The notes below the pieces were generated by a model. The model did no database searches. It worked only from the letters and a program-made list of their open reading frames with translations, and was not told the DNA's origin. Positions 23,032-34,285 of a DNA stretch of 64,000 bases are shown here, one piece after another. The stretch spans positions 74,679,763 through 74,743,762 of the forward strand of contig CM071570.1 of the NCBI GenBank assembly GCA_036426205.1, written 5' to 3'. The position numbers and the translations under genes are program-made. Every line of letters begins with the position of its first letter. The stretch's first letter is position 1. The DNA is from Ascaphus truei (Eukaryota > Chordata > Amphibia > Anura > Ascaphidae).

Positions 23032-23394
23032 CAGATGCAGTGGCCGTTATTCGAACATTTCACGCATTGTATACCTCGGAATACCCATGTCATGGCGCGT
23101 TATTTCTCCCAACCTTACCGCATTAAAATGCGAGTGCAGAAAATTGCATTTTAGTGTTCTGGTTTTTAAACACCAGAAATTGACACAGTAGCACAGTACT
23201 GTACTGTACACATTACAATTCATTCATTTCTGCCACGGATACGTGAAGAATTGCACCCAAAGAAACAGAATCCATGAAATTCAAACAAAGCAACTGCGAT
23301 AAAAACGTGCGCCTGGTGTGATTGGCCGCGTGGAATACAGCAGAGTACACGAAAACGGCGCCGTGAAATGTTCGAATAACGGCCGCTGCATCTG
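23032..23394. mobile_element. MITE with ~33-bp terminal inverted repeats, TA target
   Basis: The left end cagatgcagtggccgttatt continues tcgaacatttcacg. The right end reversed is identical apart from one base (cagcgg for cagtgg). TA lies on each side (23030-23031 and 23395-23396), as in Tc1/mariner-type insertion. The interior has no transposase. Confidence 0.75.
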
Positions 23395-23396
23395 TA

Positions 23397-24356
23397 TGTG
23401 CCATATATATTGACATTAGCTTCATTTACAGCACAAGTGAGTTTCAATGTGAAAAATTACACTTGGCTAAAGGCCTTTCGTGGGCCGCCATTTGAAGACT
23501 CCTGTGTTAGAGTTTTTTATTGAAAGTATAGTAAGCCAATCACCACTTCGTAACTCCTACTCCAGTTTTTCAGTATTAACTATAGCAACAATTCACCTGA
23601 AAAATTAAATTCCTATTCTAATATTTTTGCTCCCTTGATCTCAAACGTATTAGACCTGTTGCTAGATCATGGAATAAATCTTTTCATGCGACTACAAAAT
23701 AATTTGATTCAGAGGTGAAAACAACAGCAAGGGTGAATTTTACTGACTTCAAATAGCAAAAAGTATATTTGTCAGGGTCTCCTAACCATCCAACTCCCAG
23801 CCACAGTTCCTTTCTCTGTCCACCGAGTATGCTGCCCATGACCCCAACAATCCTTGCCTCCCCTGCTGGTCTGGCCACCGGGGTCCTACCCGCTCACGGA
23901 GGCACCCTCGTGACAATATTTAAATCTTCCCTCTGCTTAAAGCTGCAGTTCAATCAATATCCTGCATGTGTGTTTTTTTTAACAAATCAGTTCTGTAGTA
24001 AGAAAAAATACTTTTAGCATTTTCTGTTTTTAAAAAAACAACTTTGAAAGACCAATTTTCTTGTATTCTATTTTAACAGCCATTTGCTAAGGCACTGCCC
24101 CTTCATGTCCTGTCACAAGCCCTGGCACACCCCTTGTCAGCCCTGCCCTCCCTCTAGCACATGTCAATGCAGGAGTGCTCATGAATATTCATGAGCTTCC
24201 ACTGAGAGATTGAAGCAGAAGAAAAACAGATCCCTTCACTAATTATGTCACCAAATTTCGCCTATCAATACATGGAGAACGAATTGACCGGCAGCTATAC
24301 AGTTCTTTAGGTAATTAGAGATTGCACACATGAAACTATTGAAGTAAAAAAATAAT
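23397..24356. other. No recognised feature
   Basis: Mixed DNA. A CT-rich, gene-like block at 23780-23920 (plus) has an 82-codon frame but no recognisable domain. Confidence 0.35.
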
Positions 24357-24435
24357 TAAAAAAAAAAAAAAAAGACTGAACTGCAGCTTTAACCAATGCA
24401 AATTATAGACTATGGTAACATAGTATATGGTACAG

Positions 24436-24796
24436 CAGGGGTTTGCAAACTTTTCTTGCTGTGGCCTCCCTGCCTGCTCTCCTCCGTTGTCACGCTTCCC
24501 CCCCTTACCTCGTGTGGCATCAAATAACTCTGCGGGGTCGTGTGACATCACGACCCGCAGTATCATTTGACGTCACATTACTATGACAACCATGATGTCA
24601 TATGACCCCGCGGCGTCATTTGACGCCACGTTGCCATGGTCAAGTGTCCTGACGCCGGCTGCATCTCGGTAAGTAGAAGTTGCAGAGGACTCATGCGGTT
24701 CCCTGGCATTTAAATGCCTCGGGAAAGAGCGTGGGACCTCTGCAACCGCCCACGCCCCCCTCAAAAAACAAATCGTCTCCAGTTTGTGCACCCCTG
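24436..24796. mobile_element. Non-autonomous hAT element with 8-bp target duplication
   Basis: The ends are caggggtttgcaaac and, reversed, caggggtgcacaaactg. The 8 bases tggtacag flank it exactly (24428-24435 and 24797-24804), the hallmark of hAT insertion. The 361-bp interior is rich in tgacgtca-like words and has no transposase. The perfect duplication suggests a fairly recent insertion. Confidence 0.9.
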
Positions 24797-24819
24797 TGGT
24801 ACAGCACCCAAACTGACAT

Positions 24820-25345
24820 TCGCAAATGAGACACCCTCTACAACTCAATGTGCTACTTTTGTCCTCCAATGTAACTTCAACACACATCCCAGCATTTTTC
24901 CAGCTGGCCTTCAAATAGTTGCTGGGCAAGCTACCTGACATCTGAACAAGCTAATCACCCCTACCATACGCAGCACTTACCACCTAAGATCTGACTCCAA
25001 AAGACTGTTCACAGTTCAACAAAGCATCCGGCCGTTCCTCCTTCTCTTACCGTGCACCTCATAACTGGAACAATCTACCTGAGACTCTCAAAGCCGCCAC
25101 CAGTCTAAGTTCTTTCGAAACTAAAGCGGTCTCACATGTTAATCTTGTCTATAACTGTTACAAACACCTAGAACATATATTATCTCTAACTGTTCATGCA
25201 ATGTCTTTAAATATAGTGTATAACCCTGTTCATTTAATGTAACCATGTATTGTTATCATAACTCTGTGCCCAGGACATACTTGAAAACGAGAGGTAACGC
25301 TCAATGCATTACTTCCTGGTAAAACATTTTATAAATAAATAAATG
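24820..25345 (+). mobile_element. L2/CR1-type LINE 3' end
   Basis: The coding remnant reads HNWNNLPETLKAATSLSSF, matching the 'LWNxLPxxLKxxxSLxxFK' end of L2-clade reverse transcriptase proteins. The 3' tail ggtaacgctcaatgcattac is followed by ataaataaataaa. The 5' part is missing and the frame is broken. Confidence 0.8.
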
Positions 25346-26755
25346 TTCAAGCAAGGCATACAGTAGGCAATATGGAGTCTATGAATGTGATGTAAATGCA
25401 ATCAGTGATATTCCATTTAAAACGGAAACCATCATCAGATATTGAGAGAAGCTGGAACCAGGCCATGGAAATCGGAGATGTTTCAACTTATTGTTTTTCT
25501 TCAATAAAATTCAGGTTTGTTTTTTTTTTAATTCTGAACTTTATTGGACACAATGGAAAAAATAGTCACTTTAATAGACAAAGTAACCCCCTGGGCAATA
25601 TAATTCCTGTTGGTAACATGTACTGTAGGATCTCACAAATGTTACAGTTTACTTCAAACTTTGAACCGTACTGCTTGCATACATACATACATACATACAT
25701 ACATATTTATTTATGTTAAAAAAAACATTTGTACAAACACAAATACAGTTTTGCCTTTGATGTGTAATTAAAAAAAATGATAATCTTTCTAGCATATCCT
25801 TTTGAAGCATACCCTTTTCAAAGTTTATATTTGCAACAACAACAAAAAAATAACGATAACATTTTAAAATGTGTAACCGACGCTGGAGGCTGTTTCTGCT
25901 AGTAAAGTTTTATGCAAATAGAAAATAAATACAAGTCGGAATCTCAAATCTTAGGATACAAATAGTAATCCTTGAGGGGAAATATAAAAGTTATTGGCGA
26001 TCATAAATAACACATTTACGTAATAGGAGTGGAAGGGGCGCCATTTCCGTTAGCATCACTGGGGGTCTCGGGACAACCACATGATCCTGTACCCCAAGGG
26101 TAAAAAGGGGCGCTGCACCCTGATAAGGTATATTTATACACACGTAGTAAACGACTGAAGCTGCCCTCCTGATCTGGAGTGGGTATCCAAACACCAATAC
26201 TGCCAAGCGTTCAGAAAAAGAGCACTAGATATACACGGTTCAGCGCCGGAGACCCCCTGCTTCCGTCCTATCAAGAAAAAAAAAGCATAGCCGCACGGAC
26301 TGCTCCTTTAGTAACTCCATTACAAAAGGCTCATTACCACAAAATTGGGGTAAAACAGAGGTGGCACAATTATTTGAAAATGGTGGAGATGCCATTTGTA
26401 AATGTATTAACCCTTTTAGTGCCGGAGGACCGCGGGCCAGAGTGCCACAACCCCTCCTATCACGTTGACCGCTGTGAGAATCGGTCATGTGACCTCTTCC
26501 GTCACGGATGATGGAACAGGAGGAGTCATCCCCCTCCTGCGCTCCAGATACGATCGGCTCCAGCAAAAAACTAGCAGAATTTTTGGGCATAGCTACTACA
26601 GAATGTCATTGGGCACCCAGGGTGCCACACCCCATGACATAGTATCAACATCTTGTGGCACCCAAAGGGCTAAGGCGTAATATACACAAACACATTTTGG
26701 ATAGCAAAGTTATAGAATAGAGTTATGAAGGATAGGTAATGCCAAACTTAGCTTC
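25346..26755. other. No recognised gene
   Basis: Contains a (CATA)n run at 25677-25705. Overlapping frames at 26179-26680 lie in a moderately GC-rich stretch without recognisable domains. Confidence 0.4.
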
Positions 26756-26759
26756 ACCG

Positions 26760-26937
26760 TTTCTTTGGGGAAGTAGGACTTTAGACCAGTTGATGTGGTT
26801 TACGTAGATTTTGCAAAGACTTGAAACGGTGCCACAAAAGTGGTTACTGTAGAAAATAAAGGAAAATTGCCAGGTTGAAAATATTTGCACCTGGGTTGAA
26901 AACAGGCTAAAAGATAAATAACAGAGGGGCCTTTGCA
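26760..26937 (+). pseudogene. CR1 LINE reverse transcriptase fragment, left part
   Basis: The plus strand gives DVVYVDFAKT, VPQKWLL and ENICTWVENRLKDK-like pieces with stops, matching the CR1 reverse transcriptase segment around the 'DFxKAFDxV' motif. The fragment stops at 26937, where the fold-back insertion starts. The CR1 reading resumes at about 29585. Confidence 0.75.
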
Positions 26938-29580
26938 CTAAGCTCAGATAAGCCACTTTATCGCCAAAAAAGCCTACTGCTATTCAGTTAGCCCCAATAA
27001 GTCGGTGATAAAAAAGCTTTTCGACATTTTTTTTTGGCGAGGGAAAAAAAAACGCCAAACGAGCAGCGATAAGCCACTTATCACCACTTATCGCCAGCTT
27101 GTCAAACTCGTGCTATTCTAGTAGCCCGTATTAGCTTATCAAGACTAATCCCCGCTCTAGAATTGAGATTTCCTCTCTAAATAGTCTCGCCAGGAAAAGT
27201 TGGCAAGGAGTTGAGAAGCTGCCGATAAGCAGCGAGACGGTACTTATAAAAAAAAATTGCATTTTTCCTGCATCGGATTGATGCCGGTAGACGCCAGCGC
27301 TGATATCCATTAATATCAGCACCAGAGACCCCCGGCATCAATCCGATACAATAACAATGCATTTACAGGCAACTTCATTACTTTAGCGGGTAACTGCTAA
27401 GGCAATGAAGGGGTTAAGGAACAGCAGCTTTATTGGGGGATGGGGGGTGAGTGAAGGGGGTACTTGGCCTTTCACTCACCCCCTCTGTCCCAAACAAACA
27501 TTACAATATGCAATAAGCACCAATACATAACCCACCCCCTGAACCCCCACATAAATATATTTTTATTTATTTTAACACAGAATTGATAACATAGGCCGGT
27601 GGGTGTCCCTGGGTGGTCCTCGTGGGGTTCCTCGGGTGGTCCCGCTGGCCTGCGGTACCAATCCTGTTAAAAAAAAAAAAAAAAAAGGAGGTGGGCACAT
27701 GATACAGCATCCAATCAGATTGGAGCTGTACCATCTGACCCAAAAAATTGGCGTCAAAGGCCATATTTAAGGCCTTGACGCCTCATTTGAGCTCAAGAAA
27801 ACGATGAGACAACATTGTGTTGAGGATTTACCATTGGGTTTTTTGGATTAACAGATGAAGAAAGAAGATGAAGTAAATAATTACAGATTAAGAAAGAAGA
27901 AGCTGTTAGAAGATCAAAGAAAGAAGAATTTGGTTACCTGGTCCGGATCTTCATGGTGGGTGGCATTGGATTGAGTTTGATGACGTTGCGGTACGAGAGC
28001 TTCCTAATACCCCAGGATTTGGAGGGCCAACGCTTCTAAAGTTAAGTTACATATTGAATGTATGTCAATGTATTTTTTTTGCATGTTTTTGGATTAGATC
28101 TTGTTTAATTTATGTTTTTCATTGTCAATTGACTGATAATGTATTAATCAGGGCACAGATAAATACAGTATTAGCTGATGGTTTTTTTTAGCAAATGCTT
28201 GTTTTATATTGCTTTTTTTTTTTCTATTTGAGTTTATGTTTTGACTTTAATTGTTTGACATTTTGCTGGCTTGTTTATATGTTTGGATCAGATTGATTAC
28301 CGGTTTTAATTAATTATTTCTTGTGTTGGCTCCTGCTTTTAATTGGTGTTTTGGCCAGTTGTTTTATAGATTAATTGACTTGTTGGTTACTACTTTAAAT
28401 TCTTTAATTGTTTTGTTGGTTAGTGATTTTATAAATAGAATTTGTTGGCTAGTGTTTTTATGTATTGAATTGTGTTGTTTAGGTGCATGTGTATTTTTTA
28501 TTATTGTGTATTTTGGGCCTTAATGTCTTTTTATCAGGGTGACCATTCAGTTGTATAGTGGCTTATCATGCCCATATTATATGGGTATGATGTACCACTC
28601 TGCCAATCAATGGGTACAGGGTGGGTATAGTGGGTCCGGGGTAGGTGGTTAGACCTCCCGGGTGGCAAGCGGGGGACGGGGGTTAACCCCTTATTACTAT
28701 AGCGGTTATTAACCGCTAAGGTGATTGAGGGGTTAGGGGCCATTAGATTGTTTTATTTCATGTATTATTTCTGGCAACGTAGGACATGGGCCTGCAGTAT
28801 GCTGAAGAGGATGCCCTTCATAATGGCAGGGGTAAGTGGAAATGTTATTTACATTATTATTGCTGACTGGCTAATGTTTGTTTTAATAATGGGCAAATGA
28901 ACTAGTATCCATATCTGGATAATAGTTATTTTGCCCATTACTGTACTGTATGTGTTTGGTGGGGGGGAGGTGTATTGAATGAATTGTATGCCACATTTAT
29001 TTTTTTTACAACAGGATTGGTACCGCAGGCCAGGGGGGACCCACGGGGACCACCGAGGACCCCCGGACCCACACAGGGTCCACCCGGGGAACCCCGCAGG
29101 CCTCTGATATGAATCCTGTTTTTAAAAAAAATAAATTATGGTTTCATGTGGGGGCAAAGGGGGTGGGTTGTGTATTGGTGATTCTATCATATTGTAATGT
29201 TTACTGGTGGCAGAGGGGGTGAATGAAGGGCCAAGTACCCGCTTCACTTATCCCCACTGCCCTCAATAAAGCAGATATTGTGCCTTACCCCCTTCATTGC
29301 CTTAGCGGTTATCCGCTAAGGTAATGAAGCTGCTTTAATGTAATTTGTATTAATACTGTGCGGGAGCAGGGGGTCTCCTGAGCCGAACCACATTTATTTC
29401 AGCCTCAGGGACCCCCTGCTTCCCGAATTACAGGCCCAGCTATGGATGCTGGTATCTCATTCATGATTTAAATCCCTCCGGTCATGTGACGCGGACGATT
29501 TAAAAATGGCGCTGAGACTGGCACCCGATGCCCCATACCAGGGCCTGTATCTCGGGAAGTAGGGGCTCACTGAAGCTGAA
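26938..29580. mobile_element. Fold-back composite element inside CR1
   Basis: It lies between two parts of one CR1 copy. About 340-bp inverted arms (27330-27668 and 29012-29370) share blocks such as caggattggtaccgcaggcc and the gaatgaagg/ccttcactc segment. The spacer holds no open frame with a domain. It includes aaccccttattactatagcg, also seen in the repeat near 41.05 kb, so both belong to one family. The outermost ends are not clear inverted repeats, so the class is unknown. Confidence 0.6.
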
Positions 29581-29584
29581 ATTT

Positions 29585-29705
29585 AAAAAAAGCAGAGCGA
29601 GAAAAGTATCTACAGAATGACGTTGACAAACTGGAAACCTGGGCAGATAAATAACAGATAAGCTTGAATACATGTCATGCATTTGGGAAGAAAGGATAAG
29701 CATGC
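29585..29705 (+). pseudogene. CR1 LINE reverse transcriptase fragment, right part
   Basis: The reading AERES-TE-DVDKLETWADK, followed by a VMHLGKKDKHA-like stretch, matches the CR1 region downstream of the catalytic FADD box ('DLDKLxxWAxKWQM...VMHLG'). The intervening ~250 bp of the element, including the FADD box, is missing or lost at the insertion. Confidence 0.75.
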
Positions 29706-30010
29706 TCCCTATAAAATAAATGGGACCAAATGAGGGAATTTCCCCTGCACTTGGCTGCGATCACGGACGTTCTTGGGCCACGATCCACCCACTCCAGTGA
29801 TGCGCAGGATGTAAGTGAATCGTGGCACATCTGTAAGAGAGATGGGAGTCTACAAAGAGGAACAGACACCGTAAATCAGGGAGTGAAAAGAGGAGCAGGG
29901 CATGATGGAGGAGAGAGTATGGTGGGGAAGAGAGGACGCGAGGCAGCAAGGCATTACAGGGAGGGGTGAAAACAAAAAGTAATGTTTAATAACCTTTCAG
30001 ATCTCCTAGA
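29706..30010. other. Unclassified between CR1 and L2
   Basis: Purine-rich at its right end; the overlapping short frames have no domain. Confidence 0.35.
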
Positions 30011-30219
30011 TCGGTGTATGTTTTACGCCGGCTATGGAATGAACGCCAATTGTTCTCCACCCTAAATAATCTACTACAAACTTCCCCATCTCTCTTGCCT
30101 AAGCGCCACTGGGTCCCTCTCAGCCACGGACCTTTCCTCCTACTTCTCACAAAATCCGTGCTTACTCCCCCCCTCCACTACCACTCTTACCTTCCTCTCC
30201 TTTTGCCCAACCTCTGCGA

Positions 30220-31015
30220 TTGACCTCCTCTCAATCAAATGCTTCAATGCCACCACATCCCCTTCTGAGCCCATTCCACACTCCCTCCTCTCCTCCTTCC
30301 CTATATCCCCTCCGTCAACCTTTCCCTATCCAGCAGACAATACTAGACGCCTTAAAAACTGCTGAAGTCATCCCCATTCTCAAAAAAATATCGAACCTAC
30401 CCTCCAACTTTCGCCCTATCTCACTCCTCCCAAACTTTTCCAAAATCATTGCGCGCATCATTCACAACCAACTCTCCACTTTAATCTACACCCATTCCCT
30501 CCTTCCCATTGTCCAGTCTAGATTTCGTCCCTCACACACTACTGAAACTGTCCTCCTCACCATCCACAACTTTCTCTCTCAATCTTGCCACTCCAAACTC
30601 ACCTCCATCCTCATCGATCGCTCTATAGCCTTTGACACCATCGATCACCTCACTCTCCTCTCCACCCTCACCAACCTTGGCATCACTGACACAGCTCTCT
30701 CATGGCTCTCATCCCAACTCTCCCACCGCTCCTACTTCAGCACCTTCAACAATTCATCCTTTCCACACACCAGCCTCCAAATGGGCGTACCCCAAGGCTC
30801 CATCCTTGGTTCTCTCTTCTTTTCCCTCTACACTGCCCCCCTCTTTGACCTCATCTCCTAATATGGATTCCACGTCCATTTTTTCACAGACAACATCTAA
30901 ATCTTTTTCTCTTTCCCACTATATTCACTCAAACTTACCACCCATATCTCTGCCTGCCTTCCTGCAATTTCCACCTTTATTGAAGCTCTCACTTCCTAGA
31001 AATCAACCCAGCTAA
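30220..31015 (+). pseudogene. L2 LINE reverse transcriptase remnant
   Basis: The plus-strand frame gives AEVIPILKKI, NFRPISLLPNFSKIIARII, SRFRPSHTTETVLL, then a degenerate IDRSIAFDTIDH (the 'DLSAAFDTVDH' box) and MGVPQGSILG. These are reverse transcriptase blocks in the right order. The YADD-type catalytic box is disrupted: the frame stops near LFDLIS and resumes in another frame as FTDNI. Downstream of the MITE the reading continues TEVLCFS and VTSITSTYHYTLYNI. The copy is not functional. Confidence 0.85.
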
Positions 31016-31329
31016 GGCCTCGGCCAAGCTTCTTGCTGGCGTGTGGAGGCGCCCTGAGGCTCAGGGAAAGTGGGTGCTTTCCCTGGCCTTAGGTAAATGC
31101 GCCGTCCGGGGGTGTGTCGGGGGCGGGCCAGTGACGTCACGGAGCTGGTTCGCCCTCATTGGCAAGCGGAAAATTTTACATTTTCCTAAGACCTACGCTT
31201 CCGCACGCTTGCGGAAGCGTAGGCGAGCCCCTACTAAAGCCGCTCTAATTGCGGCTGTAGGGGCTCAGTGCCGAGCGGAAGTGCGCCTCAACGCGCCTCC
31301 GCCAGCAAGCAGTAACCCTGGACGAGACC
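31016..31329. mobile_element. Harbinger-like MITE inserted in the L2 LINE
   Basis: The ends are ggcctcggccaagcttcttg and, reversed, ggtctcgtccagggttactg, both running into cttgctggcg. TAA flanks both sides (31013-31015 and 31330-31332). The interior is CpG-rich with an inner hairpin cttccgcacgcttgcggaag. The L2 reading frame continues across the site if the insert and one TAA are ignored. Confidence 0.85.
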
Positions 31330-32237
31330 TAAGACTGAAGTCCTCTGCTTTTCTCCTCCCACCCATCCTCAAATCCCCTTCTGCTCTCAACCTTCAAGTC
31401 ATCTTTGACTCTTCCGTCCTCCTCGCCCAATATGTCACCTCCATCACATCCACCTATCACTATACTCTATACAACATAAAAAAATGTGCCCACTAATTTC
31501 CCAATCTTAACCCGTCTCCACTACTGTAACTCCCATCTCCTCGGTCTACCCCTCTACTACACCCCCAATCTCTCCAGCTCTGCAAACCCCTCTCCCAACT
31601 CCACTGGCTACCCATCCAACGTTTTCTTCAAATTCCTCACCATGGTCTTCAAATATCAATGGTCATGTTTCCCCCCCCCCCCTTACCGTGCAGCATTCAT
31701 CTGTTGCTACAGCCCTTCCCATCCTCTTTGCTCCCTGCCTGCTACAACTCCCACCCTCCAAACCCCCGTGCCTCTTCTAAATTCTGATAATTTGCCTTAC
31801 TTGCCCCCTTCCTCTGGAACAAGGTCCCACATCCCATCCAATCTGCCTTCTATCACATCCCCTCTATCCGCAACACCAATGATCTTCCCTACCCTTACCA
31901 CTGCCTAAACATTCTTAAAGTCCCTTCAAAACTCTCTAAAGTCACCCACCTTACCGAAGAAATTACATCCACTGTCCGATCTAGCACCATGCCACCAACA
32001 AGACTAATTCCAGAGACCTGACCCCAATCCTTGCCCACCAACTAAGCAAGCTCTCAATGCATCTAATCCATAACTGGACCATTATGTTCCCACCCTTGTC
32101 CACCACTTAGACATATTAACAATTACTCCATGCCCATCATATGAAATGTTCCATCTATCAAACATAAACTGATGGCAGAATACGTGGTGACGGCGGATGA
32201 CGATGGTTGGAAACATGATGTGGTGGGCTGATATCGA

Positions 32238-32365
32238 GTACAAAAAAGAAGAAGCAGGCACAAGGTCTTACTCTAAAGGAGGTTTAATATGCCATAAAGT
32301 CCAACGTTTCGGCAGTCTAATACTGCCTTTCTCAAGGTGAAGTGCCTGCTTCTTCTTTTTTGTAC
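32238..32365 (-). ncRNA. Hammerhead-like hairpin with 24-bp perfect arms
   Basis: Arms 32238-32261 and 32342-32365 are perfect inverted copies. Inside, on the minus strand, CTTGAGAA is followed by a GGCAG/CTGCC stem and GAAACGTTGG, so the order matches an HHR core (CUGANGA, stem II, GAAA) with substitutions at invariant positions. It is best read as a decayed PLE-type ribozyme. Confidence 0.5.
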
Positions 32366-32574
32366 TGGAACATTTGGGACTACAGGAGCTCCCCAGGACC
32401 AGCGCACCGGCAGCTAAGTACCCCACCTCTATTACCCTTGATATTGAGTGCGTGTCTCATCCTCTGTCTATGTGGGCTGATATCCACACATATGAACTCT
32501 ATAAAGGATGAATAACAGAGGGCATTATGGGAAGGTGGGGGTTATATAATGGACTGCACAAGACTTTGTCATTA

Positions 32575-32635
32575 TGCCACTAGATTTCACTTGATAAAGA
32601 CCCACGGGTCGAAACGTCGTGTATGGCTAAATAAA
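32575..32635 (+). ncRNA. Degenerate hammerhead ribozyme
   Basis: CAC + TTGATAA (32591-32597), stem II GACCC/GGGTC, GAAAC, GTC (32616-32618), then GTG. Stem I pairs CAC/GTG and, beyond a loop, GCCA/TGGC. Two core bases differ from CUGANGA (C3 to T, G8 to A), so cleavage is unlikely, but the fold is otherwise the minimal PLE form. Confidence 0.6.
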
Positions 32636-32649
32636 TTAGTATAGTACTA

Positions 32650-34285
32650 AAATCCATATGTGCCTTGTGTTCCTTCAGTTACTATATCTATTGGGTTTGA
32701 TACAGGCTATCATTCAAGCCCAGAAGCACCGGTAATTGTATCGCTGGTTATTTTTTTTATTTTGGTGTGCAGCATTTGCCTCTATTCATATTGACATGGT
32801 ATCCAGATATTACAGTATATTATATGTTCTATGGAATAGCTTATGCTTATTTGTTTTTTCTTGTCCTCATCCTAATTAAATAGGAGTTGAAAAAATACCA
32901 CCTTGGCAGAGAGGTTTAGGGCATTAAGGGCAGATTCATGGAGCTACGATGCCGGCTCTCGCACCCCAAACCAGGTTAACTGAATGCAAATTAGCGCTGG
33001 GTCGGGTGTAATACCCACATTGGAGATTCATGAATTACCGTCGCAAACAAAATGCATGAGAATTACACTTTTTGAACAGTGCAGAGTAAATGAGTACTTC
33101 AGTGTTAGGCAATACCTTTTTTATTTGGACAAACAATTGATATTATAAGACACGGATTCGAGAGTTCTCCTCTCTCTTTCTCGGGTCAGCGATACTGATT
33201 TACAGAGATTACATGAGTTTAACACAGAAAAAAGATAGCCATCTAAGGCAGATGATGTAGAGAAGGAATAAACAGACAGGGCAGTAAAAGGATGAAAGGG
33301 AAAGTGAGACACGGGGGAGGGAGGGAGGGAGGGAGGGAGGGAGAGGGGGTTGATTGTAAAATTAATAGAGAGGCAGGGAGAAATGTTGCATAAAATTATG
33401 GTAGTGGGTTAAAAACCCCATATCAGCATTAAGTCCTCTTGTTTTAGTGTCAATCTTTTTGAAAATACATTTAAACCAGTTTTGCAGCCAAGAGAGTTTG
33501 ATAATTAGCTTCACAGTTTATGACTGCCTGATAAGTATTTTAATAAAAGGAAATTAATTCTATTTCCGATCTTCCTATTTCTGACAGATACCATACTGTG
33601 CAAGGTTTTCATAACATATACACACGGTCTATCTACAAATTACGTGACTCACCTGAATTTCAAACGCGCGCATTAGGTTTGCTTGAAAGACAAAGACAAC
33701 ATTCATAGTTGAAGCAACAAAAAAAAAAAATGTATGCTCTCAAACACCCTGCAAGCCCATCATCGGTAAACACAGCATTAAGTAAACAAATAAACAAGCC
33801 TCTGATCTTCCCCTAACCTTCCATGATTCATCACTCAATACAGAGCATGTTCTCTTGCTGATCGTGAAATTGCCCAGACCTAATCCGAAGATTAAAAATC
33901 CCTTTGACGGGACAAGCAAGCCAAGAAAAGGGAATGTGGCCGCCAATAACGGAGAGCGAAGAAACCAGCTAGCACGGTTTTCAGTGGATGCTAATTTAAC
34001 TCTTTTTCTGCTGGAGAGAAGACGTTTTCATGGGTACGTGTCATTGTAGGTAAAATCACAGCACTTATTGTAATATCATGAACCGCAAATACAAATACAC
34101 CACCACCTTCTGATCCGATCCTAGTGCTGCAATACAATGACCTGGTAGGTAATATTTGGGGAAACTAGTTAATCTCTCTGTACGAAATGCATAGAAGGGA
34201 TTGGGCAAGATGGGAAAAGGATGTCCGCATCAGCCTTTGAGATAGAAAAAGGATAGGGTGCACTAAGGTGCAATGTAGGGCCAAG
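32650..34285. other. No recognised gene
   Basis: Includes a (GGGA)n run at 33313-33346. The 64-codon frame at 33855-34049 has no recognisable domain. Confidence 0.4.

Larger units (their letters stand above)
30011..32165 (+). mobile_element. L2-type LINE, 5'-truncated
   Basis: It covers the reverse transcriptase and C-terminal part of an L2-clade protein (see the coding remnant), then decays into a 3' part. It is interrupted by the MITE at 31016-31329. No 5' UTR or endonuclease domain is visible. Confidence 0.85.

Noticed and set aside
33855..34049. Possible conserved exon (64 codons, plus strand)
   Set aside because: Composition is exon-like, but there is no recognisable protein and no convincing splice sites.
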